From Botryotinia globosa (Eukaryota > Ascomycota > Leotiomycetes > Helotiales > Sclerotiniaceae), in the NCBI GenBank assembly GCA_014898425.1, contig RCSZ01000016.1:806001-870000 (forward strand): DNA of 64,000 bases, read 5' to 3'. Made by a program: the position numbers and the translations under genes. The notes beneath the pieces are model-generated. The model made no database searches. It saw only the letters and a program-made list of their open reading frames with translations, and was not told where the DNA came from. Below are positions 1 through 11,210 of the stretch, in pieces; the first letter of the stretch is position 1, and each line of letters begins with the position of its first letter.

Positions 1-291
1 TCAGTCACTCCCTCATCTGTCGCATCTGCCAGTGCCTCAACTATCCCAACTACATCTGCAAGTGTTACAACTAGTGATATTGTCAGTCTTCCAGTCTACA
101 CAACACCTACTACACCACCGGTAGCCTCGCTTAGCGCTACTAAGACAAGTGGGGGGAGCAATGCTACGTTTACGGGAAGTAGCACAGCGACTGCTACGCT
201 TTCTGTCTTTACCGGAATGGCTGGAAAGATGGAGAAGTGGGCGGGAGGCAGTGTGCTGGTTGCAGCTGTGGGAATGGGACTGTTCTTGTAA
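1..291 (+). CDS. C-terminal part of a GPI-anchored Ser/Thr-rich cell-surface protein (partial, 5' end outside window)
   Basis: An open frame enters from the left edge in frame 1 and stops with TAA at 289-291, giving 96 residues. They are dominated by Ser, Thr, Ala and Val, as in O-glycosylated stalks of fungal wall proteins. The chain ends in a short hydrophobic tail (GGSVLVAAVGMGLFL) directly before the stop, preceded by small residues: the layout of a GPI-attachment signal. The protein is therefore probably exported and linked to membrane or wall. The N-terminal functional domain (CFEM, glycosidase or other) lies outside the window, so the role cannot be named. An antisense reading of the same bases is a shadow. 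Confidence is good for the class and low for anything more specific. Confidence 0.6.
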   Translation, partial: SVTPSSVASASASTIPTTSASVTTSDIVSLPVYTTPTTPPVASLSATKTSGGSNATFTGSSTATATLSVFTGMAGKMEKWAGGSVLVAAVGMGLFL

Positions 292-1212
292 AGCTTGATC
301 AGTACATTGTGCACAGTTTCCGGAATAAGCGTCGAAATGAGTGCGAAAACAAGAGCTGATAGTGCTCTCTCTACAAAGGGGATGAATTCGGTTTGTGGGA
401 CATATTATAATATGATGAATGGTATTAATTGAAATGGTGGTGGTTGAGTTACTTTCGACTGGATGATAATGTTTTACGGGATATGTTGGATTGCTGGGCA
501 GAAATACACTGTTTCTAGGTACTTATGGAAGTTTGCTCTCTTTCTCCTTGGCTGTGGTACCAGGAACGTATATTCTTTTCGATATTCGATGACTATTTAA
601 ATAATAGTAAATCCATATATGATAAAAAATTTCTGAAAACTCTTTTACCCATTATCTACCCCATATAATCCGTATTTCAAGATGAAACAAAACGTCACAT
701 CACTATCAAAACTCGTACATATCTATTTTCAACGTATGATTCGAATGTAGTGATTTTGGCGTCTCATCTCGTCTTTTCCCTCCTGCAACCAGATTGTAGT
801 CTACCACCTTTGATTCTCCCATAGAACTCATTCTATATCCCTTCCTAATCTCCCATTTCCTTCTCCGTTTTTTCCCAGCTTCTTAGAAATTACCCCATAA
901 ATATGACACTTCGCATGAGCTTTCCTCAAAAATCTCTGATTCCCTCTCTATCCTCCCTATACTCCCTCGTAGTCCGTACGTTTCCCAAACATTCCATCGT
1001 TAACATGCACAAACACACAAAAGGTATAGTTACCGCAAACATTTGGATATTCTCAATTCTCCAAGTAGATTCCAGCTATCGAGAAAGTCTCATTTTCTGA
1101 ACTCTTTACATGTATCCAATCGTCCTAATAGATCAAACACATCGCATGTTAAGAAACTACATGGCAAATTGATATGTTCTCGATTCTCCAAAATCGCTTA
1201 TGCCTACTCCAG
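292..1212. other. Intergenic, no gene seen
   Basis: About 0.9 kb between the GPI-protein stop and the tail of the tannase pseudogene. It is AT-rich and holds only short unsupported frames, with no recognisable family motif. The missing C-terminal part of the tannase is not visible here in any frame. Confidence 0.5.
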
Positions 1213-2276
1213 TCATTTTACTTTCGTAGATATGAGTGTCAATTCAAGGGACCTTCTAGCATAGTGAAGTTCAGGTATGGTAGTTGTACCACCAACCTGA
1301 CGTTTACCTGGACCAGAAGAACTACCTGATGATGCAGCGCAGTAGTAAGACTCGCCGATCGTGCTATTCACGTTGAATTGTAGCTTACATAGATCTGATC
1401 GCGAGACGACACCATCAGTCTTCCCGTCCAGGGGATCACATAAAGCTATAGTCAAGTTTAAAATCTTCTTCATCTCACAACTCGATGAGTAATAACCCAA
1501 AGTCTGCTCAGTTACGCCCGCAGTCAAGTGGTTGACCTGCTGCCGACCGTAGCGAAGGGCTGGTGCACCGATTGTAGCACCATCAAAGAGATCTGCGAAG
1601 CGCTGGAGCTGACTCCAACCCTCATGGCCACCCTCAGAACACGCTTGGTAGTAAGAATAGACCTTGTCCGAGACGTTGAAGAAGTTCTTGGTAAATTCCT
1701 TTCCCACAGTGGCGAGCTCCCAGTGAGCCTGGTAGCCCATCATATAGACAGACTGCCAATTGATGGTGTCATTGGCAAGAAGAAAGGCCCCATCCCAAGA
1801 CGAATCAAAGGTACCGAAACCACCGTCGGTATAGCCTGAAACGGCGCCAACTATGACACGAGAAGGGTTCGAGACCGCGCCCTAAATATTAATACGTAAA
1901 TTAATGTCTTATCTTCATGAAAGTTATCATGGAAAACTTACAGCGTTGATGGAAAGACCACTGCCACCGGTTGTGACATATCGATTCTGAAATTTATCTG
2001 GTTCAGGAACCCAAAAGGAGACGTGAACCAAATCATCTCCGATACCGTTGTGCGAATAGGCAATTGTGACGTTACAGTAAGAAATGGCCTCGGTAATGTA
2101 CCAATCGTTTGAAGCTGTAGAGTTGGTGATAATGGCTGTCGTGACTGAAGACAAGTCAATAGTAATGCCAGGCAAGAAGTCCGCCCCAGGGAGATACAAA
2201 CATCGCTTAGCGAAAGAGCTTAGGCGGCACCCGCGATGCTAACAGCAGCAAGCACGACCCAGTGAACGGAAGACAT
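1213..2276 (-). pseudogene. Decayed tannase/feruloyl esterase gene (stop + frameshift + lost C-terminus)
   Basis: Reading leftwards from the ATG at 2276-2274 gives a signal peptide (MSSVHWVVLAAVSIAGAA), then an in-frame TAA at 2222-2220. The mature frame resumes in another phase near 2199 (LPGADFLPGITIDLSSVTTA, then a YCNVT.AYSHNG stretch and RYVTTGGSGLSINA). A 60-bp GT-AG intron at 1941-1882 joins INA to GAVSNPSR in phase. The next exon carries the tannase nucleophile region, YYQACSEGGHEGW (Ser in CSEGG), with HWELATVGKEFTKNFF upstream of it. Family members (secreted alpha/beta hydrolases releasing gallic or ferulic acid) are typically 500-600 residues. Here homology ends soon after the YYCAASSG segment and the frame stops at 1213, so the Asp/His part of the triad is missing. 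It is divergent to the broken carboxylesterase at 2990-4482. I am confident of family and of decay. Confidence 0.8.
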
Positions 2277-2989
2277 GACAGAGTCGAAGAATTGTCAAGA
2301 TCAATTGCGAAGAAATAAGATAGCTATTAGAGAACTTAAGAGAATGAATGTGGTTCGATGGAATGGCTAAGAGAAGTATGTGGTGTAGTAAGGTCCTATA
2401 TATGTTTCCTTTATTATGTCAGGTATTAAACATTCATAAATTAAAGTGAGTAGTCTCCAGCTCTTTATGGTAACCTTATTTCTCTTTGTGAGGTACGTAA
2501 CTGCGAGGTATGCATTAATCTAATGTGGGTGTTCATTCGCTGTATTGGTAAGTACGCCGACAGAATAAGGATCCCTGTACGGAGGTTACGGCGATTTTGG
2601 AAAAGAAAATTATAGGCTATTTCAAGTTAAAGATGCTTTAAGGTCTCCATGTAGGTGCAGGCAGTGAGTGAAGATCTCTGATCTAAATCAGACTACCGAT
2701 GTTACCCCAGCCATGTGCCGGTGAGGAACCTGTATTGCTCGGTCCCGACAAACCTGGAGCTTCAATCTTGCTTCCTTTAGTTCCTCTGAATTTCGACGTT
2801 CAACGATGAGAATAGATCTATGCCGCGCAATCCCAACTCACTGGACCTGCGTCAGCACACGTCCTTCATCTTGGCGGTGCGGTGAGCACTCTATGTGTAT
2901 TTATGTGGCATTCATGTCATTGTACAAATGGCACACATGAGTGCGTGACTTTCTCATCTTTCGGAAACCTACAACTCATTCTTTCTGAT
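2277..2989. promoter_or_regulatory. Shared upstream region of two divergent esterase pseudogenes
   Basis: About 0.7 kb separates the tannase signal peptide from the first recognisable carboxylesterase codons. The missing 5' exon and signal peptide of the carboxylesterase should lie near the right end. A donor-like GTGAGC at 2881 and an acceptor-like CACTAG at 2991-2996 could bound an intron, but no convincing signal-peptide exon could be assembled. The span is called a shared promoter only because of the divergent layout. Confidence 0.3.
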
Positions 2990-4482
2990 CCACTAGTTCT
3001 GGCCCAGTACAAGGCTACGCTGCTTTCAACGGTAGCCCTACTGGGGTCAATCTGGAGCACTGGAAAGACATTGCGGTCTGGAAAGGAATTCCCTTTGCTG
3101 CTAGCACAGGAGGAAATAATCGATTCAAGGCCCCCCAGTAAGTCACACCATGGAATACAACTTTTGCTGCCAAAGATTTTGGTCCTGTCTGCCCTCAGAC
3201 ATTTCGAGCCGTGCCTGACGGCTATACAGACTCTGGGGACTGCTTGAGCCTAAACATATGGAGCGCCGCCAACTCGACGGGTGCGAAGCTGCCCGTTGTT
3301 ATGTGGAGTTATCCAGCCATTTCGAGTGCTTGCGACGCTCTTTTTGATGGCAGAGGCACGGCTGACAAAGGCGTCGTCTTTGTCAATTACAATTACTGGA
3401 ACGGTATTTTTTGGCTGGCTTGCACACCCCTGGCTCTCAGCCGAGATGGACGAAACTCACCACACAAATAGCTCTGGTAATTGGGCAATTCTCGATCAGA
3501 ATGCTGCTCTTAACTGGATTGTTGAGAATATCGCGGCGTTCGGAGGAGATCCTGAACATATCACAGTGATGGGCCAATCAGCCGGTTCAGCCGCTACCTA
3601 CCATATTGTGAATAGTCCGTTGACGAAGGCACGCATCGTTGGCGCTATAATCGAATCCGGTGTTCGCGATCCCAAAGACCCTTTGAGTTCCAGCCTTGCC
3701 GAGAACTACCGTAGTCTCGACGTGGCCCTGGAAAATGGCGTGAGCCATGTATCAAATTATAATGTCACCTCGCTTGCGGAGCTCCGTGCGTTGAACTACT
3801 CTACCTTCGCCCAGGCAGATGACTTCGGAGCGGTTCTGGATTACTACGCTGTGCCGGATACATATATGAATACCCTGATTAATGGAGCAGCCAACGATGT
3901 GCCCATTATGACTGGAAACACTAGAGATGAAAGCGGCGCGACATACGGCCTTAATATCACCCTCGCTACCTACTTAGCAGACATGAACACCACCTTTGGC
4001 GACTGGACAGACGAGTTCTTGACTATTTACAGTGCGAACGATAGTACCTCAGCTTCGGCGGCATACAATCGGCAATGGTCAGACCGTTCCGCTGTGGGTA
4101 CCTGGTTATGGTCGCAGCTGTGGGCTACGGCTTCCGACAAGCCGGTGTACAACTACTTATGGGATCATGGCCGTCTAGACAAACCCAGGGTGCTTATCAC
4201 GAATCTGAGATCAATTACGTGCTTGACAACCTGTACGACACAGATTTACCCTGGGTTTCCGAAGACTACGAGATCGCCAGTACCATAAATGCTTACTGGG
4301 TCAACTTCATCAAAACAGGAAATCCCAACGGGGGAAATCTCACATATTGGCCTGCCAGCAACGCCAACAGCAGTACTGTCCGGCAAGTTGGTGATGGCTG
4401 GGGCCAGACCTCTTTGGCCATATCCCAGGAAGCAGTAGTTCTCTTTGAAAAATGTTTTGATGCTTTAGAGACTGTGTATTAA
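2990..4482 (+). pseudogene. Decayed secreted type-B carboxylesterase/lipase (stop and two frameshifts)
   Basis: From about 2998 the frame reads PVQGYAAFNG..WKGIPFAA..NNRFKAPQ, hits TAA at 3139-3141, then continues in the same frame with a DFGPVCPQ segment and [10 protein letters not shown]. These are the N-terminal blocks of fungal type-B carboxylesterases. Near 3400-3412 homology jumps one frame to [14 protein letters not shown], followed by [21 protein letters not shown] with the nucleophile Ser (GQSAG). Near 4181-4190 it jumps again to [12 protein letters not shown], which carries the catalytic His region, ending at TAA 4480-4482. Each jump fits a single-base indel, and the final jump sits in a short C run. 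No start codon or signal peptide is intact. All main blocks remain, so decay looks recent. The substrate cannot be deduced. Confidence 0.85.
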
Positions 4483-6040
4483 TGTCATGGGCCGCGTGGT
4501 CGCAGGTAACCCGCTACGGATGGAACCATAATATCACGTGACTATGACGGAGCATTGGTTCCGAGAGTAAACAAGGTCACGGGCCGAGTGATGCAGTTCG
4601 GTGTGGCCGCAACCATGGTAATGGATGGATTTTAATAAGGATCTTGGGGATTTACATAGATAAATTGAGAAAGTTGTATGTAATATGCAGGTAATTATAT
4701 TAGCTAGATAGTTTCATTGGTAGATAAGGTACATCAAACAAGATTATTTATCGTATTTTATTCTATAATTGCTTAATTATCATTAATATAACATAAATCA
4801 TTATATGATTAGTTCTTGCTCAAGCTATCATGGTTTTCTCAATAAGTCGTACCCAGGTGTGCACATGAGACAAGATACCTAGACCTAGTACAACAAGCTT
4901 CTAATACATCTTCAAAAACAACTCGATTGAAATACATCGAATCCCGCAAACGGATGAACTTGGAAGGTATCTTTCAAAGACGCAACAAGTTACAAAAGTA
5001 CGTACCACAAGATAACGAGGCTTCAGCCTTTTGGCACCCCAGTTCTCGACTTCCCTCAAAGCCAATATCTACCCCATACGATCATCTCCATCAATCCGCA
5101 AGAACGGAACGGGGAAACTTGCATTGCCCAGTGTCATCTCGCAACGTATTTTAGATATCCTTTAAGCCTACGAACCACACCCACTCTTTCTCATCCGCTT
5201 GACCGAACTGACCGAACTGACAGAACGTTTTGAGCTCCTTGCATTATCGAATTCCTTTGTTCCAGAATACTGATCACATTCAAGATTTTCTCTGGGATTG
5301 TGGAAGATTGGTGGTTTCTGACCCACGCCTCTTTCACATGCTCAGACGTTGACGACGAGTAGGAGTAACATCGGGCCTGGTTCTGTGGTTGAAAATAGAG
5401 TATCATTTGCACGAACTTCTTATCCTTGCCCTTGCATCGTGTAACGGTCTCTTATTCCTTAGCCACTGAAGTCTTCCTACCCCCTAAGGAAATTGCGGAG
5501 GCATATATACTCATTCAAGAAAAGGAATTACAAGCATAGAGAGAGGTATGCAAAGCTTTACTGTCATTACACCCCCTTATCGTCTCTCTTCACTGTTACC
5601 GAACGGTATTTGGACTTCAGCGCCAAGATATCAGAGCTTCGGCGTTGCGGATATCATATAAGCTCGGAATATCATCCCAACTAGTGTATGGAAGTGGAGA
5701 CCTGTATCCTGCATGGGCCATATGGCCGGATCAAGTTATCCACTGATATTCTACGTGAACCAATGCAGAAGGCCAGTTGCGGGGATATGGGATTCCGATC
5801 ATTGCTACATGATAGTGAAATACCTCTAGATATAACCAAGGCTGTTGGTAGCTGCTTACCGTGGGAACTATTTCTCATAAGAATACTTTCCCCCGCAGAA
5901 GATTTGATGTATCTAATGTAATGCCGTCTTATTGCCTTTACGATTGCCATTATTTCTACCGCACAGCACTGCGAGGATTGAATATTTGCACTTCTATTTC
6001 TCCTTTATACGCATAAACTTAAGGGTTTAGGCTAACCAAG
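4483..6040. other. Gene-poor stretch with possible coding remnants
   Basis: No intact gene is visible. Several adjacent short plus-strand frames between about 4927 and 5921 look coding-like in composition, and one reads through LPSVISQRILDIL-type text near 5125-5160 if a frame change is allowed, reminiscent of an F-box-type start. I cannot assemble a product. The right end (about 5940-6040) is probably the promoter of the carnitine acetyltransferase. Confidence 0.3.
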
Positions 6041-8756
6041 ATGCCTACCTCAACAACAGCTGTCCGTACATTCAGGATGCCTAAATCTCTCAATGAATCC
6101 CTGATTGCAGTAGGAGGACCTCCTGCCGATGCTGCACCAGACGCAAATCGATCAATGGAAGGAGCAAAGAAGGTCAACGATGGCTACTCAAAGGACCAAA
6201 GAGATCCTCTTGCTAGCAATCAGCCAAAACACGAGCAAGGAATTACTTTTGCTGCACAAAACAAGTTACCAAAGCTACCAATACCAGAGTTGGACGGCAG
6301 CATGACGAAATATTTGGCAGCTTTAAAGCCATTACAGTCACCAAGAGAGCATGCAGAAACCAAACAAGCAGTGGAAGAGTTCCTGAAAAACGATGGACCG
6401 GAACTTCACGAGAGACTGAAAAAGTATGCAAATGGAAAGACTAGTTATATTGAGCAGTTTTGTATGTTATTTACCTAGGAGTTTATCGTGTCTGCCATGC
6501 TAATAAAACATCTAGGGTACGACTCATACCTCAACTTTGACAACCCCGTTGTTCTGAACCTCAACCCATTTTTCTTACTTGAGGATGACCCAACACCTGC
6601 AAGAAATAACCAAGTAACTCGTGCAGCCTCATTAGTGATATCTGCATTGTCATTCGTACGCGCAGTTAGAAGAGAAGAATTGCCTCCCGACACAGTGAGA
6701 GGTACGCCTCTCTGCATGTACCAGTATTCGAGATTGTTCGGCACTGCACGCGTACCTACCGAAAATGGATGTCACATTGGACAAGATCCAGAATCAAAGC
6801 ATCTTGTAGTACTTTGTCATGGGCAATTTTACTGGTTTGATGTCCTTGATGACAATTCGGATCTAATCATGACCGAAAGAGACGTTTCGATTAATTTACA
6901 AACAATCGTTGATGATGCGCAACAAACTCCCATACAAGATGCCGCTAAAGGTGCACTTGGTGTTCTCAGTACTGAGAATAGAAAAATCTGGTCAGGTCTC
7001 AGGGATGTTATGACCAGAGAAGAAGGATCAAATAATGCAGATTGTCTTGGAATAGTAGACTCTGCCTTATTCATCCTCTGCCTTGATTACGCAGAGCCCA
7101 ATTCCCAAGCAGATTTATGTCAAAACATGCTCTGTGGGACTAGTCAAGTTGAGAAGGGTGTTCAAATAGGAACATGTACCAATCGTTGGTATGACAAATT
7201 ACAAATTATCGTCTGCAAAAATGGCAGTGCAGGTATCAATTTCGAACATACCGGTGTAGATGGACACACCGTTCTCCGATTTGCAAGCGATGTATACACA
7301 GACACAATCCTCCGATTTGCCCGTACAATTAATGGACAGGCACCCAGTCTCTGGGCATCGAACAGCCCAGATCCAGCCAAACGTGATCCGGCTAGTTTTG
7401 GAGATGTAAGCACTACTCCTCACAAACTAGAATGGGATATGATACCCGAACTCAGTATTGCCGTTCGTTTTGCGGAAACTCGTCTTGCAGATCTCATTCA
7501 ACAAAATGAATTCCAAACTCTTGATTTCGCAGCTTACGGAAAGAATTTCATGACGAGTATGGGGTTTTCTCCCGATGCTTTCGTGCAGATGGCATTTCAG
7601 GCTGCATATTATGGTTTATATGGTAGAGTGGAATGTACGTATGAACCAGCGATGACGAAAGTCTTTCTTCATGGAAGAACTGAAGCCATACGATCTGTGA
7701 CGCCTGAATCAGTCGATTTTGTACAGAAATTTTGGGCTGAAAATCCTCCGGAACAAAAAGTAGAGGCGTTGAAGAAAGCTTGCCAGAAACATACAGCTAA
7801 TACGAAGGAATGTGCGAAAGCCCAAGGTTGTGATCGCCACTTGTATGCTCTCTTTAGCGTATGGCAAAAAGCAGTCGATGAAGATGGCGCAGAGGCTGCT
7901 AGTAGTAATGGATTGAGCAGCAATGGATACTCCAGTCCTGTTGAGGCAGGTTCATCTAGAGATAACTCAATAGTTGGCAGTCCAGGCCAGAATTCAATCT
8001 TGAGTGATGGCGATGAAGTTGAGCGTCGCTCGTCCCGCGCTCGAGGCAATTCTACCCCTGGATCATCGAATCATTCCATGCCTCTTCTTTTCGCAGACAG
8101 CGGTTGGGATAAACTCAACACAACCGTCCTCTCAACATCCAACTGCGGTAATCCATCACTTCGCCAATTTGGGTTTGGTCCTACCTCAGGTGACGGATTT
8201 GGAATCGGATATATTATTAAGGATGAGGGGATCAGTATATGTGCTAGCAGTAAGCATCGTCAAACCAAACGCTTCGTAGATGCTCTTGAGAGTTACTTGC
8301 TCGAAATTAGGAGAGTGTTGAAATCTACGAGAAGAGGCACAAGTCCAAAGGCCAGCAGAGCGAGAGAAGCTAGTGCCAATAGACCCACTGCGGGGAAGAA
8401 GTTGAAGAGTAGAGGAAGAGTTATTAGAGCTGCGGAATTGGGCAAGAGAACGCCCGGGACGATGACGCCGGCTGATGAGAGTGCGGCTGCTAGTGATGAC
8501 GAGGGATTGGGTGGATGTATGTTTTCCTTTTCCTTTCTTCCCCTTCTTGATTTTCACTTCGACGTCGTTCATATAATCAAAGGAGTCAAACTAATACATT
8601 AACATAGATGGATTCTTTGACGCAGGCATGCTTCTTCAAGCTCTCAAAGCAAGAGGTGAAGGTCTAGATGATTCAAGTACGAGACCTTCGGAACGGGCCA
8701 ATGCTAATGCGAGAAGGAGGGAGATTGGAAAGAAATTGAGATTAAGTGAATATTAA
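6041..8756 (+). CDS. Carnitine O-acetyltransferase, Yat2/FacC type (3 exons)
   Basis: Three exons are read: 6041-6461, 6516-8516 and 8608-8756, giving 856 residues. The first junction rebuilds the conserved EQF-WYDSYL and the second rebuilds GG-YGFFDAGMLLQALK; both introns are short GTATGT...AG. The protein is a choline/carnitine O-acyltransferase: an N-terminal LPKLPIPEL motif, NLNPFFLLEDDPTP, catalytic His in NFEHTGVDGHT (about residue 375), and a C-terminal block with STSNCGNPSL and FGFGPTSGDGFGIGYI. It transfers acetyl groups between CoA and carnitine for shuttling acetyl units between compartments. There is no peroxisomal SKL-type end (it ends LSEY), and the length with a Ser-rich insert around residues 620-690 fits the cytosolic Yat2/FacC group better than the organellar Cat2 group. 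That subgroup assignment is inference. The ATG at 6041 follows GGCTAACCAAG and begins the first good frame. Confidence 0.93.
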
Positions 8757-9442
8757 TTATGGGATTTAGCTGGGTCTCTACGATAGGTACAGGAAGTTAG
8801 ATGGGGTGATATGAGAAATGATTGGAGTTTAAGTTTTTCATGTACTGCAATATTGTCACGATTTTTTTTTCTCGATATAATTATCTTACATTTTATTTCT
8901 AAGAATAAACGAAAACTTGAGGATCATCTACCTAGATAGTATCGTACTTTTTTTTTATATGGTCAGTTGTTTAGTTAGTAACGTATCAACCATTCAATCT
9001 CTCTTATTAATGAATAGGTACCTACGGAATTTCAATCCCTCGAACCCTCGACAGAGCAGTAAACGAATCTCGCCAAGTAGTTCTCTCAGACTAGGTAGAC
9101 TCATAGGTAGATACATCTCCACCTTCCAAGTAGGTATCACTCAATTTTCTCAGTACAAGTATAATAAGCATAAGCCATAATCTCATAATTGATTTCTGAT
9201 CATTTACGACCTTTTAGACTACCCGGATTAGCTCGCTAGCTAAGGTCCTAGGTACTGTAGTTGTAGTAGGATGACGATGGATCTGGATCTGGATCTTACG
9301 AATGCGACTTCAAGATCCATTTCCAGCTAGGTAGTTAGGTATATATGTCAAGGGAACTGGGTAAATTATGGAGAGAGGGAGATGCTGTGTTAGGATTGGG
9401 TTGGAAGATTTGAATTTTTGAGTTTGAGTTTGGGGTTGAGTT

Positions 9443-9500
9443 GATGGATGGATGGATGAATGGATGAATGGATGGATGGTTAGATAGGTAGGTAGGTGGC
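9443..9500. repeat. GGAT/GAATGG microsatellite followed by TAGG repeats
   Basis: Tandem four-base units (GATG, GAATG variants) run into AGGTAGGTAGGT. Direct reading shows imperfect copies. No coding sense is evident in either strand. Confidence 0.8.
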
Positions 9501-9750
9501 TTAGCAAATATTTCAAACATGGTAAATTTCTGAGTGGAGGAAAGACTTTGGCTTTGCGTTGGTTGTATGTATGTATGTATTTAGGTATCTAAATAGATAA
9601 GTAGATATGTTGTGGATTGTTGGGGTATTTAATGGGATTGAGGATCTTGATGATGATGTTGATAGTGGTGGTAATGGTTTTTTGGTGGTGTGGAGAATGA
9701 TTATATATTGGGAGGCAGTTTAGATTCGAAATTGGAATTCGGGGGTCTCT

Positions 9751-9751
<1 letters not shown>

Positions 9752-9781
<30 letters not shown>
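9752..9781. repeat. (AT)n dinucleotide repeat
   Basis: About 15 uninterrupted AT units at the edge of an AT-rich block that extends to about 10270. Confidence 0.95.
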
Positions 9782-9785
<4 letters not shown>

Positions 9786-9829
9786 GTGTATTTGAGTAAC
9801 TTTGGTTATTGGATCAAGTAAAATCGTAT

Positions 9830-10270
9830 ATCTAGCTGGGTTGGATTTGTCTCATAATTACTAATGGATGATAATCTAGCTGGTAATTATTAAGTATTTT
9901 CTAGTAGTTTTATTTATCTATCAATACTTAATAAATAAATAGATATCTGATTTCGTGAGATACTCTTTAAATTCAAGAATGTCTAATAGACAAATAGAGA
10001 GATACTGACTTACTGAATATATATCTAATATACTTTCAATTCTATATTTATAAATCATTCCTCTAATTTATATCATACTACATCTTAATATATTATTTCG
10101 ATTCTATTCTAATAAATAACAAATCAGTAGATTAGTATCAAATCCCTAATGTAATAAATTTATAATAATAACTCATTACTAATATCTATTATTTCTTCAA
10201 TACTACTCTTTAATATAACATAATACAATACTCTACAACATAGTATAATATTACTCCACAATATAACAAC
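9830..10270. other. Very AT-rich block
   Basis: Roughly 440 bp composed mostly of A and T with TAATA/AATAT strings and no coding frame. It may be an eroded mobile element or an AT-rich spacer; no terminal repeats could be identified. Confidence 0.6.
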
Positions 10271-11081
10271 AATTCTGTTACACTTTCATCACGTGTATAT
10301 ACTAAATCAGCTTAGCGTAGATTACGTAAGCCATGACCAATATCTTGGCCCTTGGCACCATTCCAATCCAACATCTTTTATTCCACACATAATCGTTACA
10401 AATTCAAATCCAAATATCAACATCAACATTAATTCCAATCCCAATCCCTCAAACAACAAACTCAAATCACAATTACAATTACAATCGGAGGAATCAAAGG
10501 AACAATCCAATACAATACAAATAGATAAAAGATCCAGAAAATCAGGACCCGACCACACTCGCGCGCCTAGATATCTACCTGGTGATAGGTAGCTAATCAT
10601 CATATGAAAGTCACCGGTTTATATGTCTATATTTGTCTACCATCTACTAGACTAGGCAGATCGTAACTCACCAGTAGACATACAGAGAGTAGACACTTGA
10701 CCTGCCAAAATCCAAAATCCACATGTAGAGGAACCAACGGGATCTGTGTGCACGTATGTCTCGTATGCATTCATCTATTATGGTAATTCAGGACGCGAGT
10801 AATACATATATATACAACCTACATGCATGCAAAGAAATCCAGATCGAAACATCGAGACACGAGAAAGGGAGAAAGAGAAAGAGCGTGTACAAAATGGCTC
10901 ACGTTTTCAAGATGGTAACCTATTGCTATGTGAATCAATATATCTGTGAGGATACGGGTGTTCTTTGTAAATGAATGATCCACAAGAATATCATGCGCGT
11001 CCAAAGGGTTCACAATGGTTTACCATTCCTTGCTTTACCTACCTTATCATTCCTTCCTCCCATCGTGTCCCATGCGCTCGA

Positions 11082-11210
11082 GTCTTCGTATCGTGGTGGC
11101 TTGGTCTCTTGGTCTCTTGGTCTCTTCGTATCGTGGTGGCTTGGTCTCTTGGTCTCTTGGTCTCTTCGTATCGTGGTCTCTTGGTCTCTTGGTCTCTTGG
11201 TCTCTCGGTC
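11082..11210. repeat. Minisatellite: 40-bp period built from GGTCTCTT units
   Basis: The string CTTCGTATCGTGG recurs at about 11085, 11125 and 11165, giving a period of 40 bp. Between copies the 8-base unit GGTCTCTT is repeated three times or more. Long open frames across it in all phases are products of the repeat and are not called as genes. Confidence 0.9.
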
